20,720 bases of DNA from a virus, in IMG/VR virus record IMGVR_UViG_3300034062_008406, positions 1-20,720 of that record, one strand, 5' to 3'. Positions 1-7,845 of the stretch are shown piece after piece. A program made the translations under genes and the position numbers. How positions within the stretch are numbered: position 1 is the first letter of the stretch; every line of letters starts with the position of its first letter. The notes below the pieces were generated by a model. It searched no databases. It was not told where the DNA came from and saw nothing but the letters and a program-made list of their open reading frames with translations.

Positions 1-20
1 TTGATACCAAATACCGAATA

Positions 21-47
21 AAAAAAGGCTAAAAATTAATTTTAGCC
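21..47 (-). terminator. Intrinsic terminator closing the packaging module
   Basis: Read on the minus strand there is an 8-bp stem (GGCTAAAA/TTTTAGCC, arms 27-34 and 40-47) with a 5-nt loop, followed by six U residues (21-26). It starts 10 nt after the stop of the 117-aa gene at 58-411, so it probably ends the late transcript that carries terminase and portal. Confidence 0.85.
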
Positions 48-57
48 CTTATATAAT

Positions 58-411
58 TTATTTTTTCTCTTGAGACATTTTAAATATTTGATGAGAATCA
101 AAATATTCATTGATTAAATTCAGATATTCATCCAAAGAAATTTCATTGTTTTCTTTTTTAAAAGTGAAATGACATTTGAGATAAGATTTTTTTCCATAGG
201 AAATCCCTGATTCTCTTAAGTCTAGATCAACAATATATTCTGAATAACCTATTCTTGATTGAAATTCATAAGAAAGTTGTTTTAATTCTCTTTCGAGTTT
301 TTTAATTTCTTTTGAATAATCTCTTTCTTTGTCATCATTTGGTGTTATCCAACCTTCAATTTTCAGACTTATACAGTCATTTGTATCTTCAATAGTATTT
401 CTGAATAGCAT
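58..411 (-). CDS. Hypothetical protein, 117 aa, charged
   Basis: I do not recognise this protein. Residues about 33-55 are rich in E, K and L and could form a short coiled coil. The C-terminal half (residues 58-100) reads as alternating strands and helices, and there is no signal peptide or membrane segment. It is the last gene before the terminator at 21-47 and lies downstream of portal, where T4 relatives place small prohead or head-completion proteins. A head-related role is only a positional guess. No TATTTATA box precedes it, so it is probably expressed from the upstream gene's transcript. The ATG at 411 sits at the edge of an AT-rich palindrome (412-431). Confidence 0.75.
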   Translation of the reverse strand: MLFRNTIEDTNDCISLKIEGWITPNDDKERDYSKEIKKLERELKQLSYEFQSRIGYSEYIVDLDLRESGISYGKKSYLKCHFTFKKENNEISLDEYLNLINEYFDSHQIFKMSQEKK

Positions 412-431
412 TTTGTTATTAATATAACAAA
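412..431. repeat. AT-rich inverted repeat between two virion-module genes
   Basis: TTTGTTAT and ATAACAAA arms of 8 bp flank a TAAT loop. On the transcribed minus strand the T-rich stretch comes before the stem rather than after it, so this does not look like an intrinsic terminator. It lies directly against the start codon of the 117-aa gene and could affect its translation or be a processing site. Confidence 0.45.
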
Positions 432-450
432 AAAACTGCTATTTTCAAAA

Positions 451-1143
451 TTATTTTAAATCTTTGCTTAAGTTATGCATTTTCACAATATCTTGAATAC
501 AAGTTTTTGTATCAAATTCCATATTAAGGACTTTATCTTTCACTTGATACATTTTAACTTTCGTTTGAACGTCATCAACCTGAGAGATATGTTCAGAAAT
601 AATTTCTAAGCAAGATTTTTTAGTATTTTCAAAAATAGAGCTTTTATCTTCTAAAGGAGCTTTAATAAAACTTTCTACTAAAACCTTATCTTCAGCATCA
701 ATTTTAGATAAATTCTCATTAACGGATTTAGCCATTGAGAATATTTTTTCATCAGATTTGTTTAATGCCAAAAGATGATTTCGAACATTCTGATATGCAT
801 TTGTATATTTCTCAATATTAAAAGCAGTTTTTTCTTCAAAAAGAACAGTTCCAATTTCATTGAAAAAACTGTCATCAGATGTCAAGTCTTTTGAAAAAGG
901 ATATTTTATATATTTGTAATTAATATCTTTTGCAAATTGAACATTTTCATTAATAAACCCATCAACGCTTTCTTCAGAAACTCTTCCATTTCTCAAGTTT
1001 GTCACAATTGTGAAAAGTTTAAAAAGTTCTGAATTTTCTTTTAGAAGATTAAAAATTTTTGTAGTAGTTTTTTTATCTTCATTTAAATAAGATTCAGCCA
1101 ATAATCCTTGTAAACCTTGTATAACTAATGTATAATTTTTCAT
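451..1143 (-). CDS. Hypothetical helical protein downstream of portal, 230 aa
   Basis: The protein is not recognised. It is predicted helical and charged, with no membrane segment. The frame is open upstream to an ATG at 1188, but I chose the ATG at 1143 for two reasons. A TATTTATA box at 1158-1165 lies 14 nt before it, matching the spacing seen at other virion-type genes. The longer form would also place that box inside the gene and overlap the portal stop codon (1169). In T4 the genes after portal are gp67, gp68, the prohead protease and the scaffold. I see no protease motif here, so I leave the function open. Confidence 0.8.
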   Translation of the reverse strand: MKNYTLVIQGLQGLLAESYLNEDKKTTTKIFNLLKENSELFKLFTIVTNLRNGRVSEESVDGFINENVQFAKDINYKYIKYPFSKDLTSDDSFFNEIGTVLFEEKTAFNIEKYTNAYQNVRNHLLALNKSDEKIFSMAKSVNENLSKIDAEDKVLVESFIKAPLEDKSSIFENTKKSCLEIISEHISQVDDVQTKVKMYQVKDKVLNMEFDTKTCIQDIVKMHNLSKDLK

Positions 1144-1157
1144 TTTAAATATTTTAC

Positions 1158-1165
1158 TATAAATA
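1158..1165 (-). promoter_or_regulatory. Late-promoter-like TATTTATA box
   Basis: The minus strand reads GTATTTATAGTAAAA, with the octamer ending 14 nt before the ATG at 1143. It matches the boxes before terminase, the KTSC gene and others in this window. It decides the start of the 230-aa gene. Confidence 0.6.
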
Positions 1166-1168
1166 CAT

Positions 1169-3052
1169 TTAAATTTTTGTTTTTTCAATTAAATCCGAAA
1201 TTCTTTTGAGATATTCGATATTTTCATTTATTTCCTCTTCAAATTCGGGATTCCAGGATTCTGCTAATGGTGCTGCAGGAGCTGCAGGTGCTTCAGGGGC
1301 AGCAGGAGCTTCAGGTGCTCCACCAGCAGGTGCTTCAGGTGCTCCACCACCCATTTCTGCTCCACCACCCATTTCTGCTCCACCACCAGATGAACCAAGT
1401 GTGCTGCTTAAGTCACCGACAGATCCACCTCCGCCACCGCCTCCGCCACCACCGAATCCACCTCCAGTGTCAGCACCTTCAGCACCAGGAGTGATTGCTG
1501 GCAAACCTGTTGCTTGTGTTCCATAAAGTTTGATAAGATTATCAAATATTGTAGAAGAAGATATTTTTGATGCAGCAGCTTTGATTTCTTCAGAAGTTGC
1601 AGTTTCCATGAATTGTTGTTCAAGGTTCAAACGGACTTGATCATCAGTCATACCAAGAATTTCTTTCATTGCCATTGTATATGACATAGCAGATATACCC
1701 TTTCCTGCATCGGATACAGCATCTTTGAATGCAGTGATTTGAGCAGCCTTCATTTCTATACGAATAACATCCGCTTGAGAAGATGGATTATTTAAGGATA
1801 ATTCAAAATTATGTAATTCATCTTCATACCCTAAGAGCATAAGATGAACCATTGCCATTTTATTTAATTCTTGAACTGCAGACTGTTGAATACGATTAAT
1901 CTTTTTAGCTAATCGGACATCCATCATTGCAAGATTTTTGCCTTCACCTGCAGCAGCATCATATTGAAGAAAAGGTTTTGGAATACCGAGAGCTGCAAAC
2001 AATTGATTCAAATCATATTCAATATCTGCAATCTGATCAATATTAGTTGCACCTGCCAAAGTCTCAATTTTTGTATTATCTTCGGCACCACGTTTTGGAA
2101 TGAAATAATCTTGGTCATAACCCATTACATTATATTTCAAATCCTCTTGACCAGTATATTCATCAACATGTCTTTTTCTTTTGAACCTACTTGCAATGTC
2201 CTCAACATATGCTTGAACATCACTTGGATCAATATTACCGACATCAATATAATAAACCCTTCTGTCAATAGCTCTTAACAATCTTATAGTTCTCATTGCA
2301 TCTTCCACAAGAAGCAAATTTTTCCAAATTCTTCTTGCTTTCTCAAGAACTGAAACACCATAAGGAAGTCTTTTATCATCCGTAAGAAGTCTAAAATGCG
2401 CCACTTGCCAATATTTGAATTCAGCAATATCTGTAGCCTTCCAACGAAAGATTACTTCATCATCTTGATTCAATAATGAAGGTTTCATTCGAGCATTTTC
2501 CTTTCCTTCTATCCTTTCAACCTCAATATTTGGTAATTGTTTTGCGCCTACAATCCCCAATTCATCGTCAATTTGCATGTAGACAAAATTATCACCATAC
2601 TTACAGGTATTCCGTATCCACATTGGAAGAGTCGTATGAATGTTCAATCTATTAAAAAATAGTTCCTCTAATTCCTCTTGAATCTTCTTATTTTCTGAAA
2701 AAATATTTAATATTCTTCCTTCAGAATTTGCGGTTGTAGATTCTTCCATAAAGATATCAAGTGCTTGACCTATAATAGGGTAATATTCCATAAGATCGTA
2801 ATCAAGATACGAAGGATATCTTTGAGTTTCAAAAATTAAAGCTTTTTGCTTGATATGGGTATCAACCTTTTGCCATTGAGAACTTAAAAATTTCGTTTGC
2901 TGTTTTTCAAGTTTTCTAAGGTCATATTCCCTCTTATTCTTTGTAGTTAAAAGAGGAGCCTTATTATCCTCTTTAGGAGCATATGGATGATCTTGAGTAA
3001 ACCTTTGAGTTAACTTTTTATACTTTGTTATTATAGGTTGATTTTTATCCAT
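1169..3052 (-). CDS. Portal vertex protein (T4 gp20-like), 627 aa
   Basis: This forms the dodecameric portal at the head vertex through which DNA is packaged. Residues about 77-500 follow the T4 gp20 family, with YPSYLDYDLMEYYPIIGQAL near 79-98 and then HFRLLTDDKRLPYGVS (219-234), a long helix rich in R and L, and RRVYYIDVGNIDP (264-276). T4 gp20 is 524 aa. The extra length here is mostly a C-terminal tail: a glycine run (531-543), then G/A/P/E-rich repeats (557-597), then a charged helix (603-627). The start is 34 nt after the terminase stop, with no clear TATTTATA box between, so portal is probably cotranscribed with terminase. The codons of the tail are locally GC-rich in an AT-rich genome. 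Confidence 0.95.
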   Translation of the reverse strand: MDKNQPIITKYKKLTQRFTQDHPYAPKEDNKAPLLTTKNKREYDLRKLEKQQTKFLSSQWQKVDTHIKQKALIFETQRYPSYLDYDLMEYYPIIGQALDIFMEESTTANSEGRILNIFSENKKIQEELEELFFNRLNIHTTLPMWIRNTCKYGDNFVYMQIDDELGIVGAKQLPNIEVERIEGKENARMKPSLLNQDDEVIFRWKATDIAEFKYWQVAHFRLLTDDKRLPYGVSVLEKARRIWKNLLLVEDAMRTIRLLRAIDRRVYYIDVGNIDPSDVQAYVEDIASRFKRKRHVDEYTGQEDLKYNVMGYDQDYFIPKRGAEDNTKIETLAGATNIDQIADIEYDLNQLFAALGIPKPFLQYDAAAGEGKNLAMMDVRLAKKINRIQQSAVQELNKMAMVHLMLLGYEDELHNFELSLNNPSSQADVIRIEMKAAQITAFKDAVSDAGKGISAMSYTMAMKEILGMTDDQVRLNLEQQFMETATSEEIKAAASKISSSTIFDNLIKLYGTQATGLPAITPGAEGADTGGGFGGGGGGGGGGSVGDLSSTLGSSGGGAEMGGGAEMGGGAPEAPAGGAPEAPAAPEAPAAPAAPLAESWNPEFEEEINENIEYLKRISDLIEKTKI

Positions 3053-3086
3053 TACAATTAAATTCTTTATTACTAATATATTTTAT

Positions 3087-4856
3087 TTACATAAAAAGCC
3101 AACTATGTTCACCTGTAGGATCCTGTGATGATGTAATTTTATTACTTTTCACATGTGAAGGAGTTGTAAACCCTCCGCTGTAACTACTATTAAGATTACT
3201 CTTCTCTCTCGGAGATTTATTACCTCCATTTCCAAGTACACTAAGAATACTTTTAGTTTGAGCTTTTGCTTTCTCAAGACTTTTAAATTCAGTTTCCAAC
3301 ACCCAAAATGCCAAAGCTGCAGCCATAATCAAGTCATCATTAAATCCTGGAGTATGGTCAGGTCTACCGTTAACCCAAACAAAAGTTTCAAGTTCCGCAA
3401 CAAATCTACTCGATCTTATTTTGAAATCATTTTCTTCAATAACACCTGTAAGTTTACCTATGATTTGCGGTCTTTTTGAACTTATTTTATAACCTGCAAC
3501 TAATTTGTTTTCGTTTACACCATATTGAGGTTTTTTCTTCATGAATTCAGGGTTATTTCCTTTGGAATAATACAAATACTTATAACCAAATTCTTGAAGT
3601 TTTAAAATACAGTTATCACCATATCCACCTGTAGTATCCACTATTGTTAAAGCAGAATAAATATTCCCCCATTTAAATACAATCTCTGCAAGATATTCAG
3701 GTCTTATCTTTCCTTTGTATTCTAAAACTTGATCTCCAGTAGTAGTGTCAATTACAACAACTGCTGAAAAGTCATCTGAATTACCACTAGAAACATCGAC
3801 ACCCATAATATATTCATGCCCTTCAACAGGATGCTCATAAACCCATAAACGATCTTCTTGTTCGTGTTTTTCAATAGGTTCTCTCACATTCACTCTTTCA
3901 TGGTATTCAATCCATTCTTGCTCAACAACTGTTCCTGCAGAACCTTCAAATTTTACATCTAATTCTCGTGCAATAGCCAACTTATCATTATTTAACATAC
4001 TACACATAGTCTTATACCAAGGAGCTATAGGTTTATAACCAGCTTTTTCCATCTTTTCAAAAGAAGCAAAAGTGTAATCAATTTCCTTAACGATTTCAAC
4101 TTTACCTAAATCATCTTCCTTATGCCATTCCAAACCTTTATTATAACGAGGATCTTCATACCATTTTAAGTGAATAATATTGAATCCATTTTCACCAGAT
4201 TTTGCATTTATATAAGTTTTATAATAAAGTTCATCCTTTCCATTAGGAGTTGAAATAATTATCATTTTTCCACCTGTAGAAAGAGCTGCCATAGAAGCAT
4301 TATAAAGTTCTCTCGCTTGAGTTTCTACATATGCAGCCTCATCTATTACTAAATAAGTGGGGGTATAACCACGAAGGGCATCTGGAGAGGTAGCTAAGGC
4401 TATAATTTTGGTTCCATTGAGAAGCGTTATGGATTCTGCTGCACCTTTACCATCAATATAAGGTTCAACTCTTTTTCTATCATCATAAAATTCACCCCAA
4501 ACATATCTTGGCATATGGGAAAGAAACATTCTTATACCTGCTAAAAACTTTTTAGCTGAAGCAAATTTGTTTGCAATAACTATAATTACTTCAGGTTTGT
4601 TTGGGTCTGTATAAGCAGCCTTACAAGCAAGGTATGCTTGAGTGGTAGTAGACACACCTGTCTGACGAGGTTTTGTTACAATATTGTTTCTAACCCTCTC
4701 ATAACAAGATATAATTTCCTTTTGTCTGGGAAATAGTTTGAAAGGGACATAACCACCTTTAGTAAGGTCGAATGCCTTCAAATGTTTTTCAATTGTATAC
4801 GCAGGATTTATTAATCCTGTAATGTATTCTTTTTGTATATCTGCTTTAGTAAGCAT
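3087..4856 (-). CDS. Terminase large subunit (T4 gp17-like), 589 aa
   Basis: This is the ATPase-nuclease motor that packages DNA into the prohead through portal. N-terminal ATPase: a variant Walker A, KPRQTGVSTT (62-71); Walker B YLVIDEAAYV (168-177, D172 and E173); and coupling motif IISTPNG (200-206). C-terminal RNase H-like nuclease: acidic residues D354 (in MGVDVSSG), D407 (in TIVDTTG) and D507/D508 (in GFNDDL). The length is close to T4 gp17 (610 aa). The P-loop has valine where T4 has its lysine (GVST against GKTT), so K62 at the start of the motif may take that role, as known in other terminases. A terminator and then a TATTTATA box lie just upstream, so this gene starts its own transcript. 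Confidence 0.97.
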   Translation of the reverse strand: MLTKADIQKEYITGLINPAYTIEKHLKAFDLTKGGYVPFKLFPRQKEIISCYERVRNNIVTKPRQTGVSTTTQAYLACKAAYTDPNKPEVIIVIANKFASAKKFLAGIRMFLSHMPRYVWGEFYDDRKRVEPYIDGKGAAESITLLNGTKIIALATSPDALRGYTPTYLVIDEAAYVETQARELYNASMAALSTGGKMIIISTPNGKDELYYKTYINAKSGENGFNIIHLKWYEDPRYNKGLEWHKEDDLGKVEIVKEIDYTFASFEKMEKAGYKPIAPWYKTMCSMLNNDKLAIARELDVKFEGSAGTVVEQEWIEYHERVNVREPIEKHEQEDRLWVYEHPVEGHEYIMGVDVSSGNSDDFSAVVVIDTTTGDQVLEYKGKIRPEYLAEIVFKWGNIYSALTIVDTTGGYGDNCILKLQEFGYKYLYYSKGNNPEFMKKKPQYGVNENKLVAGYKISSKRPQIIGKLTGVIEENDFKIRSSRFVAELETFVWVNGRPDHTPGFNDDLIMAAALAFWVLETEFKSLEKAKAQTKSILSVLGNGGNKSPREKSNLNSSYSGGFTTPSHVKSNKITSSQDPTGEHSWLFM

Positions 4857-4866
4857 TTATTTTTCT

Positions 4867-4874
4867 TATAAATA
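4867..4874 (-). promoter_or_regulatory. Late-promoter-like TATTTATA box before terminase
   Basis: The minus strand reads GATATTTATAAGAAAAA, with the octamer ending 10 nt before the terminase ATG. It follows directly after a terminator, as expected for a new transcription start. Confidence 0.7.
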
Positions 4875-4878
4875 TCTT

Positions 4879-4915
4879 TTAAAAAGAAAAAGGTGGATTT
4901 CATAAGAAATCCACC
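4879..4915 (-). terminator. Intrinsic terminator after the 116-aa gene
   Basis: A perfect 9-bp stem (4892-4900 with 4907-4915, GGTGGATTT/AAATCCACC) and 6-nt loop are followed on the minus strand by UUUUUCUUUUU. It lies 24 nt beyond the stop of the 116-aa gene and separates it from the terminase transcript. Confidence 0.9.
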
Positions 4916-4938
4916 AACTATCTTTTGAATAAATTTGA

Positions 4939-5289
4939 TTACAATCCGTAATATTTTACCTTCTTAGAAGACTTTGTTTCCGATACAACATCTTGCATTG
5001 CTTTAGATGCATCCGATTTCATGAATTTAGGATTCTTTAATATTTTATTTGAAACTGGATCGTATTCAGCTAATAAATTGTAAACATCTGTTAAAATGTT
5101 AATAGGATTTGTTCTATCAGAAGTTTCTTGAACTCCTAAATTTAACAATTCCTTTTTTAGATTTAAACTGGTTGTTCTAATCGTTGATATCATTTTATCA
5201 AGTTCTTCTGGTGATTTTGGTTCGGTTTCTTCGAACAAATAAGCTTTTTTTACAAGCCTCTCAATCAACATGTTTTTTTTCTTCTCCAT
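4939..5289 (-). CDS. Small protein upstream of terminase, 116 aa
   Basis: I do not recognise the sequence. It is predicted all-helical and charged, with a helical stretch at about residues 26-52 and a lysine/serine-rich C-terminus. Its position directly before the large terminase is where many phages encode the small terminase subunit, but no family motif supports that, so it stays hypothetical. The start is either ATG 5289 or ATG 5271 (residue 7). I prefer 5289 because a TATTTATA box lies 10 nt upstream. With that start it overlaps the 3' end of the 134-aa gene by 29 nt. It has its own terminator at 4879-4915. Confidence 0.8.
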   Translation of the reverse strand: MEKKKNMLIERLVKKAYLFEETEPKSPEELDKMISTIRTTSLNLKKELLNLGVQETSDRTNPINILTDVYNLLAEYDPVSNKILKNPKFMKSDASKAMQDVVSETKSSKKVKYYGL

Positions 5290-5665
5290 ATATTTTCTCT
5301 ATAAATATATCTTTTTCATATAATTTTGATTTAACGGATTCTAATTTTTCACCAAATTTAAAAAAAAGTCTCCTTTCGATTGTTTCTTCATCCTTTTCAG
5401 ATTCCCAAGCAAGAGGAATAATTCCTTGTTTGCAATCTGACATATCAAAAGAAACATGATTTTGTATCAATTCAAACTCTATTTCGGTTTCAAGACGATA
5501 TGCTAAATCCACATAATCAATAGGAACCTTCGGATTTCCATTGGCAGGATATGCATCCCAATCGTCACCTGTTACATCTTCTAAAGAACTTTCAGAGAAT
5601 AATAATTCATAGTAACTATATCCCTGAAAGTTCTCTCCAATATGATTTATAAAAACTAACTTCAT
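5261..5665 (-). CDS. Conserved-looking phage protein, 134 aa
   Basis: This is a soluble acidic protein with no membrane segment. The N-terminus alternates short strands and an aromatic stretch (residues 10-24), followed by DDWDAYPANGNPKVP near 34-48. Proteins with this kind of tryptophan/proline block occur near head genes of large phages, but I cannot assign a function. The ATG overlaps the stop of the upstream 54-aa ORF as ATGA, which suggests translational coupling. Its 3' end contains the start and promoter of the next gene. Confidence 0.8.
   Translation of the reverse strand: MKLVFINHIGENFQGYSYYELLFSESSLEDVTGDDWDAYPANGNPKVPIDYVDLAYRLETEIEFELIQNHVSFDMSDCKQGIIPLAWESEKDEETIERRLFFKFGEKLESVKSKLYEKDIFIEKIYGEEKKHVD
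5300..5307 (-). promoter_or_regulatory. Late-promoter-like TATTTATA box
   Basis: The minus strand reads ATATATTTATAGAGAAAA, ending 10 nt before ATG 5289. It lies inside the coding end of the 134-aa gene, so its conservation is not simply due to intergenic AT richness. Confidence 0.6.
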
Positions 5666-5826
5666 TTGAACATTCTAAAATTCTTTGGACTGTGTGTTAT
5701 ATAGTAATCATCATCCCCATCATATCTTCCAATAGGAGTACCATCAGGTGCTCTGGTGATTTTTTCTTTATTCTTTGGAGACTTTATTCTTTCTGTATGC
5801 ACACCATCATATTTAGGTTTTACCAC
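5662..5826 (-). CDS. Short ORF, 54 aa, or -1 frame extension of the acidic protein
   Basis: From GTG at 5826 the frame encodes 54 residues ending in YYITHSPKNFRMFK. The composition looks coding: it has a conserved-looking APDGTPIGRYDGDDD block at residues 26-40. Its TGA overlaps the next ATG as ATGA, a normal phage junction. There is no ATG start. The frame is -1 relative to the end of the 529-aa acidic gene and overlaps it by 7 nt, just after a run of nine A. It is either an independent gene with a GTG start or the C-terminal part of a frameshifted fusion made on that A9 run. Upstream in this frame a TAA closes it at the start of the A run, so any longer product needs the shift. Confidence 0.65.
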   Translation of the reverse strand: MVKPKYDGVHTERIKSPKNKEKITRAPDGTPIGRYDGDDDYYITHSPKNFRMFK

Positions 5827-7409
5827 CTGGCTTTTTTTTTAAACGATTCTTGAAAATAATCTTCATCTATTTCAAGCATAATATCATCCTCATTCAAATA
5901 ATCATCCTCATTCAAATAATCATCCTCCATCAAGTCAAATTCAGAGAGATAGTCTTCTTCATTTAAATAATCATCCTCCATCAAATCATATTCAGAAAGA
6001 TAATCATCTTCATGTAATTTATTAAATTCTCTCAAATACCCTTCTTCAGAAAATTCATCATCTTCATTCAAATAATCATCTTCATTCAAATAATCGTCTT
6101 CATTCAAATAATCGTCTTCATTCAAATAATCGTCTTCATTCAAATAATCTTCTTCAGAAAGATAATCATCTTCATATAAATCACCATATTCATTCAAAGG
6201 ATTATCTAATAATAAGTTATCAGTATTTTCTTCAAAGTAAACATCACTATCATCTTCCATCACATCCATAGCATAATCTTTAAATTCTTTCAAAGATTTT
6301 TCAGTATTTCCTTTTTGATGAAACATTTTAAAATCTATTCTTGATAATTTACCATCTTTATTGTTATCCAAATTTTTACGCTGTTTATCAGACAATTTTT
6401 TATTGGATTTTTTCATTCTTTTAAATATTTCCGCCAAAGATTTTTCCATTCCTTCTTCACCACCCTCTGTTTCAGGCATATCTTCTGTATCTCCATCATC
6501 TTCAGGCATTTCATTATCATCTTCAGGCATATCATCACTATCTTCAGGCATATCTTCTTCAGAACCTGGATAATCCAAATCTAATTCATCAGAATCTTTC
6601 TTAAGATTTTTATCAACTTTCTTTTTTAATTTTTTGATATCAGATGTTGAAAGTTTTTCAGGATTTACTGCAGCAGCAACCATACCTAATGCAAAATTTG
6701 CAAGGTCTCCATATTCTTCATCTTCACCTTGAAACTCTCTGAGTTCGTAAGCAAGTTTGCCAGCCAACTTCTGAATAAGTTTTGTTGGATCCTCTTCATC
6801 ACCGCCATCTTCATCATCACCCTCAGATTCATCTGCATCATCTTCAGGCATATCCATTGGCATATCAGCTCCAGCTTCTGCAGGCATATCAGCTCCAGCT
6901 TCTGCAGGCATACCCTCTCCACCTTCAGCAGGCATATCAGCTCCAGCTTCTGCAGGCATATCAATTGGTGCATCACCTGCGCCACCTGTAGGAGCATCCA
7001 CTGGCATATCCATTGGAACATCCGCAGCTGCAGCTTTTGGTGCAGGTACTTTCAAAACCATTTTCTTATTTTCTTCTTGCTCTTTCAAAAACTTATTTCC
7101 ATGAATTCTTTTAAATTCAATATCCCAAAGATGAATTATTTTTTCAGCCTCTAAAATAGTTTCTTTTGAATATTTTGATTTATTTTGAACTCCTTGAATA
7201 TAATCAAAATGTTCAGGTAAATATGCCTTAAAAAAAAGACTTTCTTTAATAACATATTTTGCACCTTCTTTAACAATACCGTAAGTTTTTCCATTAGCAG
7301 CATTATAAGTTTTTTCTACATTAGAAAACGAATCTTTTTTCTCAGGTACGATCAAAGATTCCATCAACCTGCTTGCTTTATTTAAAGCATCTATTCCTTT
7401 TAAGTCCAT
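5820..7409 (-). CDS. Acidic repeat protein with EF-hand loop, 529 aa
   Basis: This is probably a virion or prohead-core protein, judging by its position and extreme acidity. Residues 1-115 form an ordered N-terminal region (TYGIVKEGAKYVIKES near 42-57). Residues 121-188 are A/P/M/D repeats (MPAEAGAD units). Residues 189-320 are acidic with MPEDD repeats around a more ordered helix (208-272). Residues 348-359 read DNNKDGKLSRID, a good EF-hand calcium loop with ligands at positions 1, 3, 5 and 12. Residues 412-511 carry tandem NEDDYL/SEEDYL/MEDDYL hexapeptides. T4 gp22, the scaffold, is also acidic and helical, but homology is not shown. The gene lies 6 nt after the 141-aa gene and ends on an A9 run followed by an ORF in the -1 frame. 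Confidence 0.85.
   Translation of the reverse strand: MDLKGIDALNKASRLMESLIVPEKKDSFSNVEKTYNAANGKTYGIVKEGAKYVIKESLFFKAYLPEHFDYIQGVQNKSKYSKETILEAEKIIHLWDIEFKRIHGNKFLKEQEENKKMVLKVPAPKAAAADVPMDMPVDAPTGGAGDAPIDMPAEAGADMPAEGGEGMPAEAGADMPAEAGADMPMDMPEDDADESEGDDEDGGDEEDPTKLIQKLAGKLAYELREFQGEDEEYGDLANFALGMVAAAVNPEKLSTSDIKKLKKKVDKNLKKDSDELDLDYPGSEEDMPEDSDDMPEDDNEMPEDDGDTEDMPETEGGEEGMEKSLAEIFKRMKKSNKKLSDKQRKNLDNNKDGKLSRIDFKMFHQKGNTEKSLKEFKDYAMDVMEDDSDVYFEENTDNLLLDNPLNEYGDLYEDDYLSEEDYLNEDDYLNEDDYLNEDDYLNEDDYLNEDDEFSEEGYLREFNKLHEDDYLSEYDLMEDDYLNEEDYLSEFDLMEDDYLNEDDYLNEDDIMLEIDEDYFQESFKKKARW
5832..5840 (-). other. A9 homopolymer, possible slippage site
   Basis: Nine consecutive A on the coding strand cover codons KKK, five codons before the stop of the acidic protein. 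One extra A in the transcript, or a -1 ribosomal shift, would continue into the 54-codon ORF and add a C-terminal extension. A sequencing length error in the run would have the same effect. Confidence 0.5.
5877..6173 (-). repeat. Tandem 18-nt coding repeats (NEDDYL units)
   Basis: About a dozen 18-nt units encode NEDDYL and close variants, including five nearly perfect consecutive copies at about 6058-6143. The repeats stay in frame throughout, so they are selected or generated as coding sequence and are likely to vary in copy number. Confidence 0.85.
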
Positions 7410-7415
7410 ATTTTT

Positions 7416-7841
7416 TTATTTTGTAAAACAATAAGTGTTTGATATATTTGTACTTTCAATTCCAGATGAATCCTTTACATCTAATCGAATACATAATTTA
7501 GTTCCAATGGGAATTATTATGGATTCTAAAGAATTTAAAAAACTCAAAATATATGTGTTATTCAATCCTAAATTTAAATCTCCATATGTTGTAACGACAG
7601 GGTAATCAGGAACAATATCCGAAAGGTTATTCCAACCAAAATCATAAAAAAAATAATTTCCAACATACACTTTCCAACGGATTTCTCTTTGAATTGTATC
7701 TCCATCATCAAAATATGTAGAATTATCACTCAATATGGAATCAGAAAAAGAAAATCTTGCTAACGGTGCATCATTAAATCTATTAAAGCACACTTTAGCA
7801 CAAACTATTTTTTCATTTATTTCATATTGTTTGCAACGCAT
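7416..7841 (-). CDS. Beta-rich putative virion protein, 141 aa
   Basis: The protein is not recognised. The sequence is dominated by predicted beta strands, aromatic residues and asparagine (YFFYDFGWNN at 62-71), with five cysteines and no membrane segment. This is common for small capsid-decoration, neck or tail-associated proteins, and the location within the late module fits, but the role is inferred. It starts 4 nt after the 81-aa gene and ends 6 nt before the acidic-protein start, so the three are surely cotranscribed. Confidence 0.75.
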   Translation of the reverse strand: MRCKQYEINEKIVCAKVCFNRFNDAPLARFSFSDSILSDNSTYFDDGDTIQREIRWKVYVGNYFFYDFGWNNLSDIVPDYPVVTTYGDLNLGLNNTYILSFLNSLESIIIPIGTKLCIRLDVKDSSGIESTNISNTYCFTK

Positions 7842-7845
7842 TTTC

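Noticed and set aside
412-431. Palindrome after the 230-aa gene as a terminator
   Set aside because: On the transcribed strand the T run precedes the stem. No GC pairs stabilise it apart from one.
1206-1526. Plus-strand ORFs rich in Pro, Ala and His opposite the portal tail
   Set aside because: They are antisense shadows of the GC-rich Gly/Ala/Pro codons. The minus-strand frame continues a recognisable portal protein.
4939-5289. The 116-aa protein as small terminase subunit
   Set aside because: Only its position supports this. I see no helix-turn-helix or gp16-like motif, so I left it hypothetical.
5877-6173. Regular short direct repeats that could suggest a CRISPR array
   Set aside because: The repeats are contiguous 18-nt units without unique spacers, and they keep the reading frame of the acidic protein.
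6729-7154. Plus- and minus-strand ORFs overlapping the acidic gene's Met/Ala/Pro region
   Set aside because: They mirror the repeat codons in other frames, and their compositions (Ile/Cys/His-rich, low complexity) are not protein-like.
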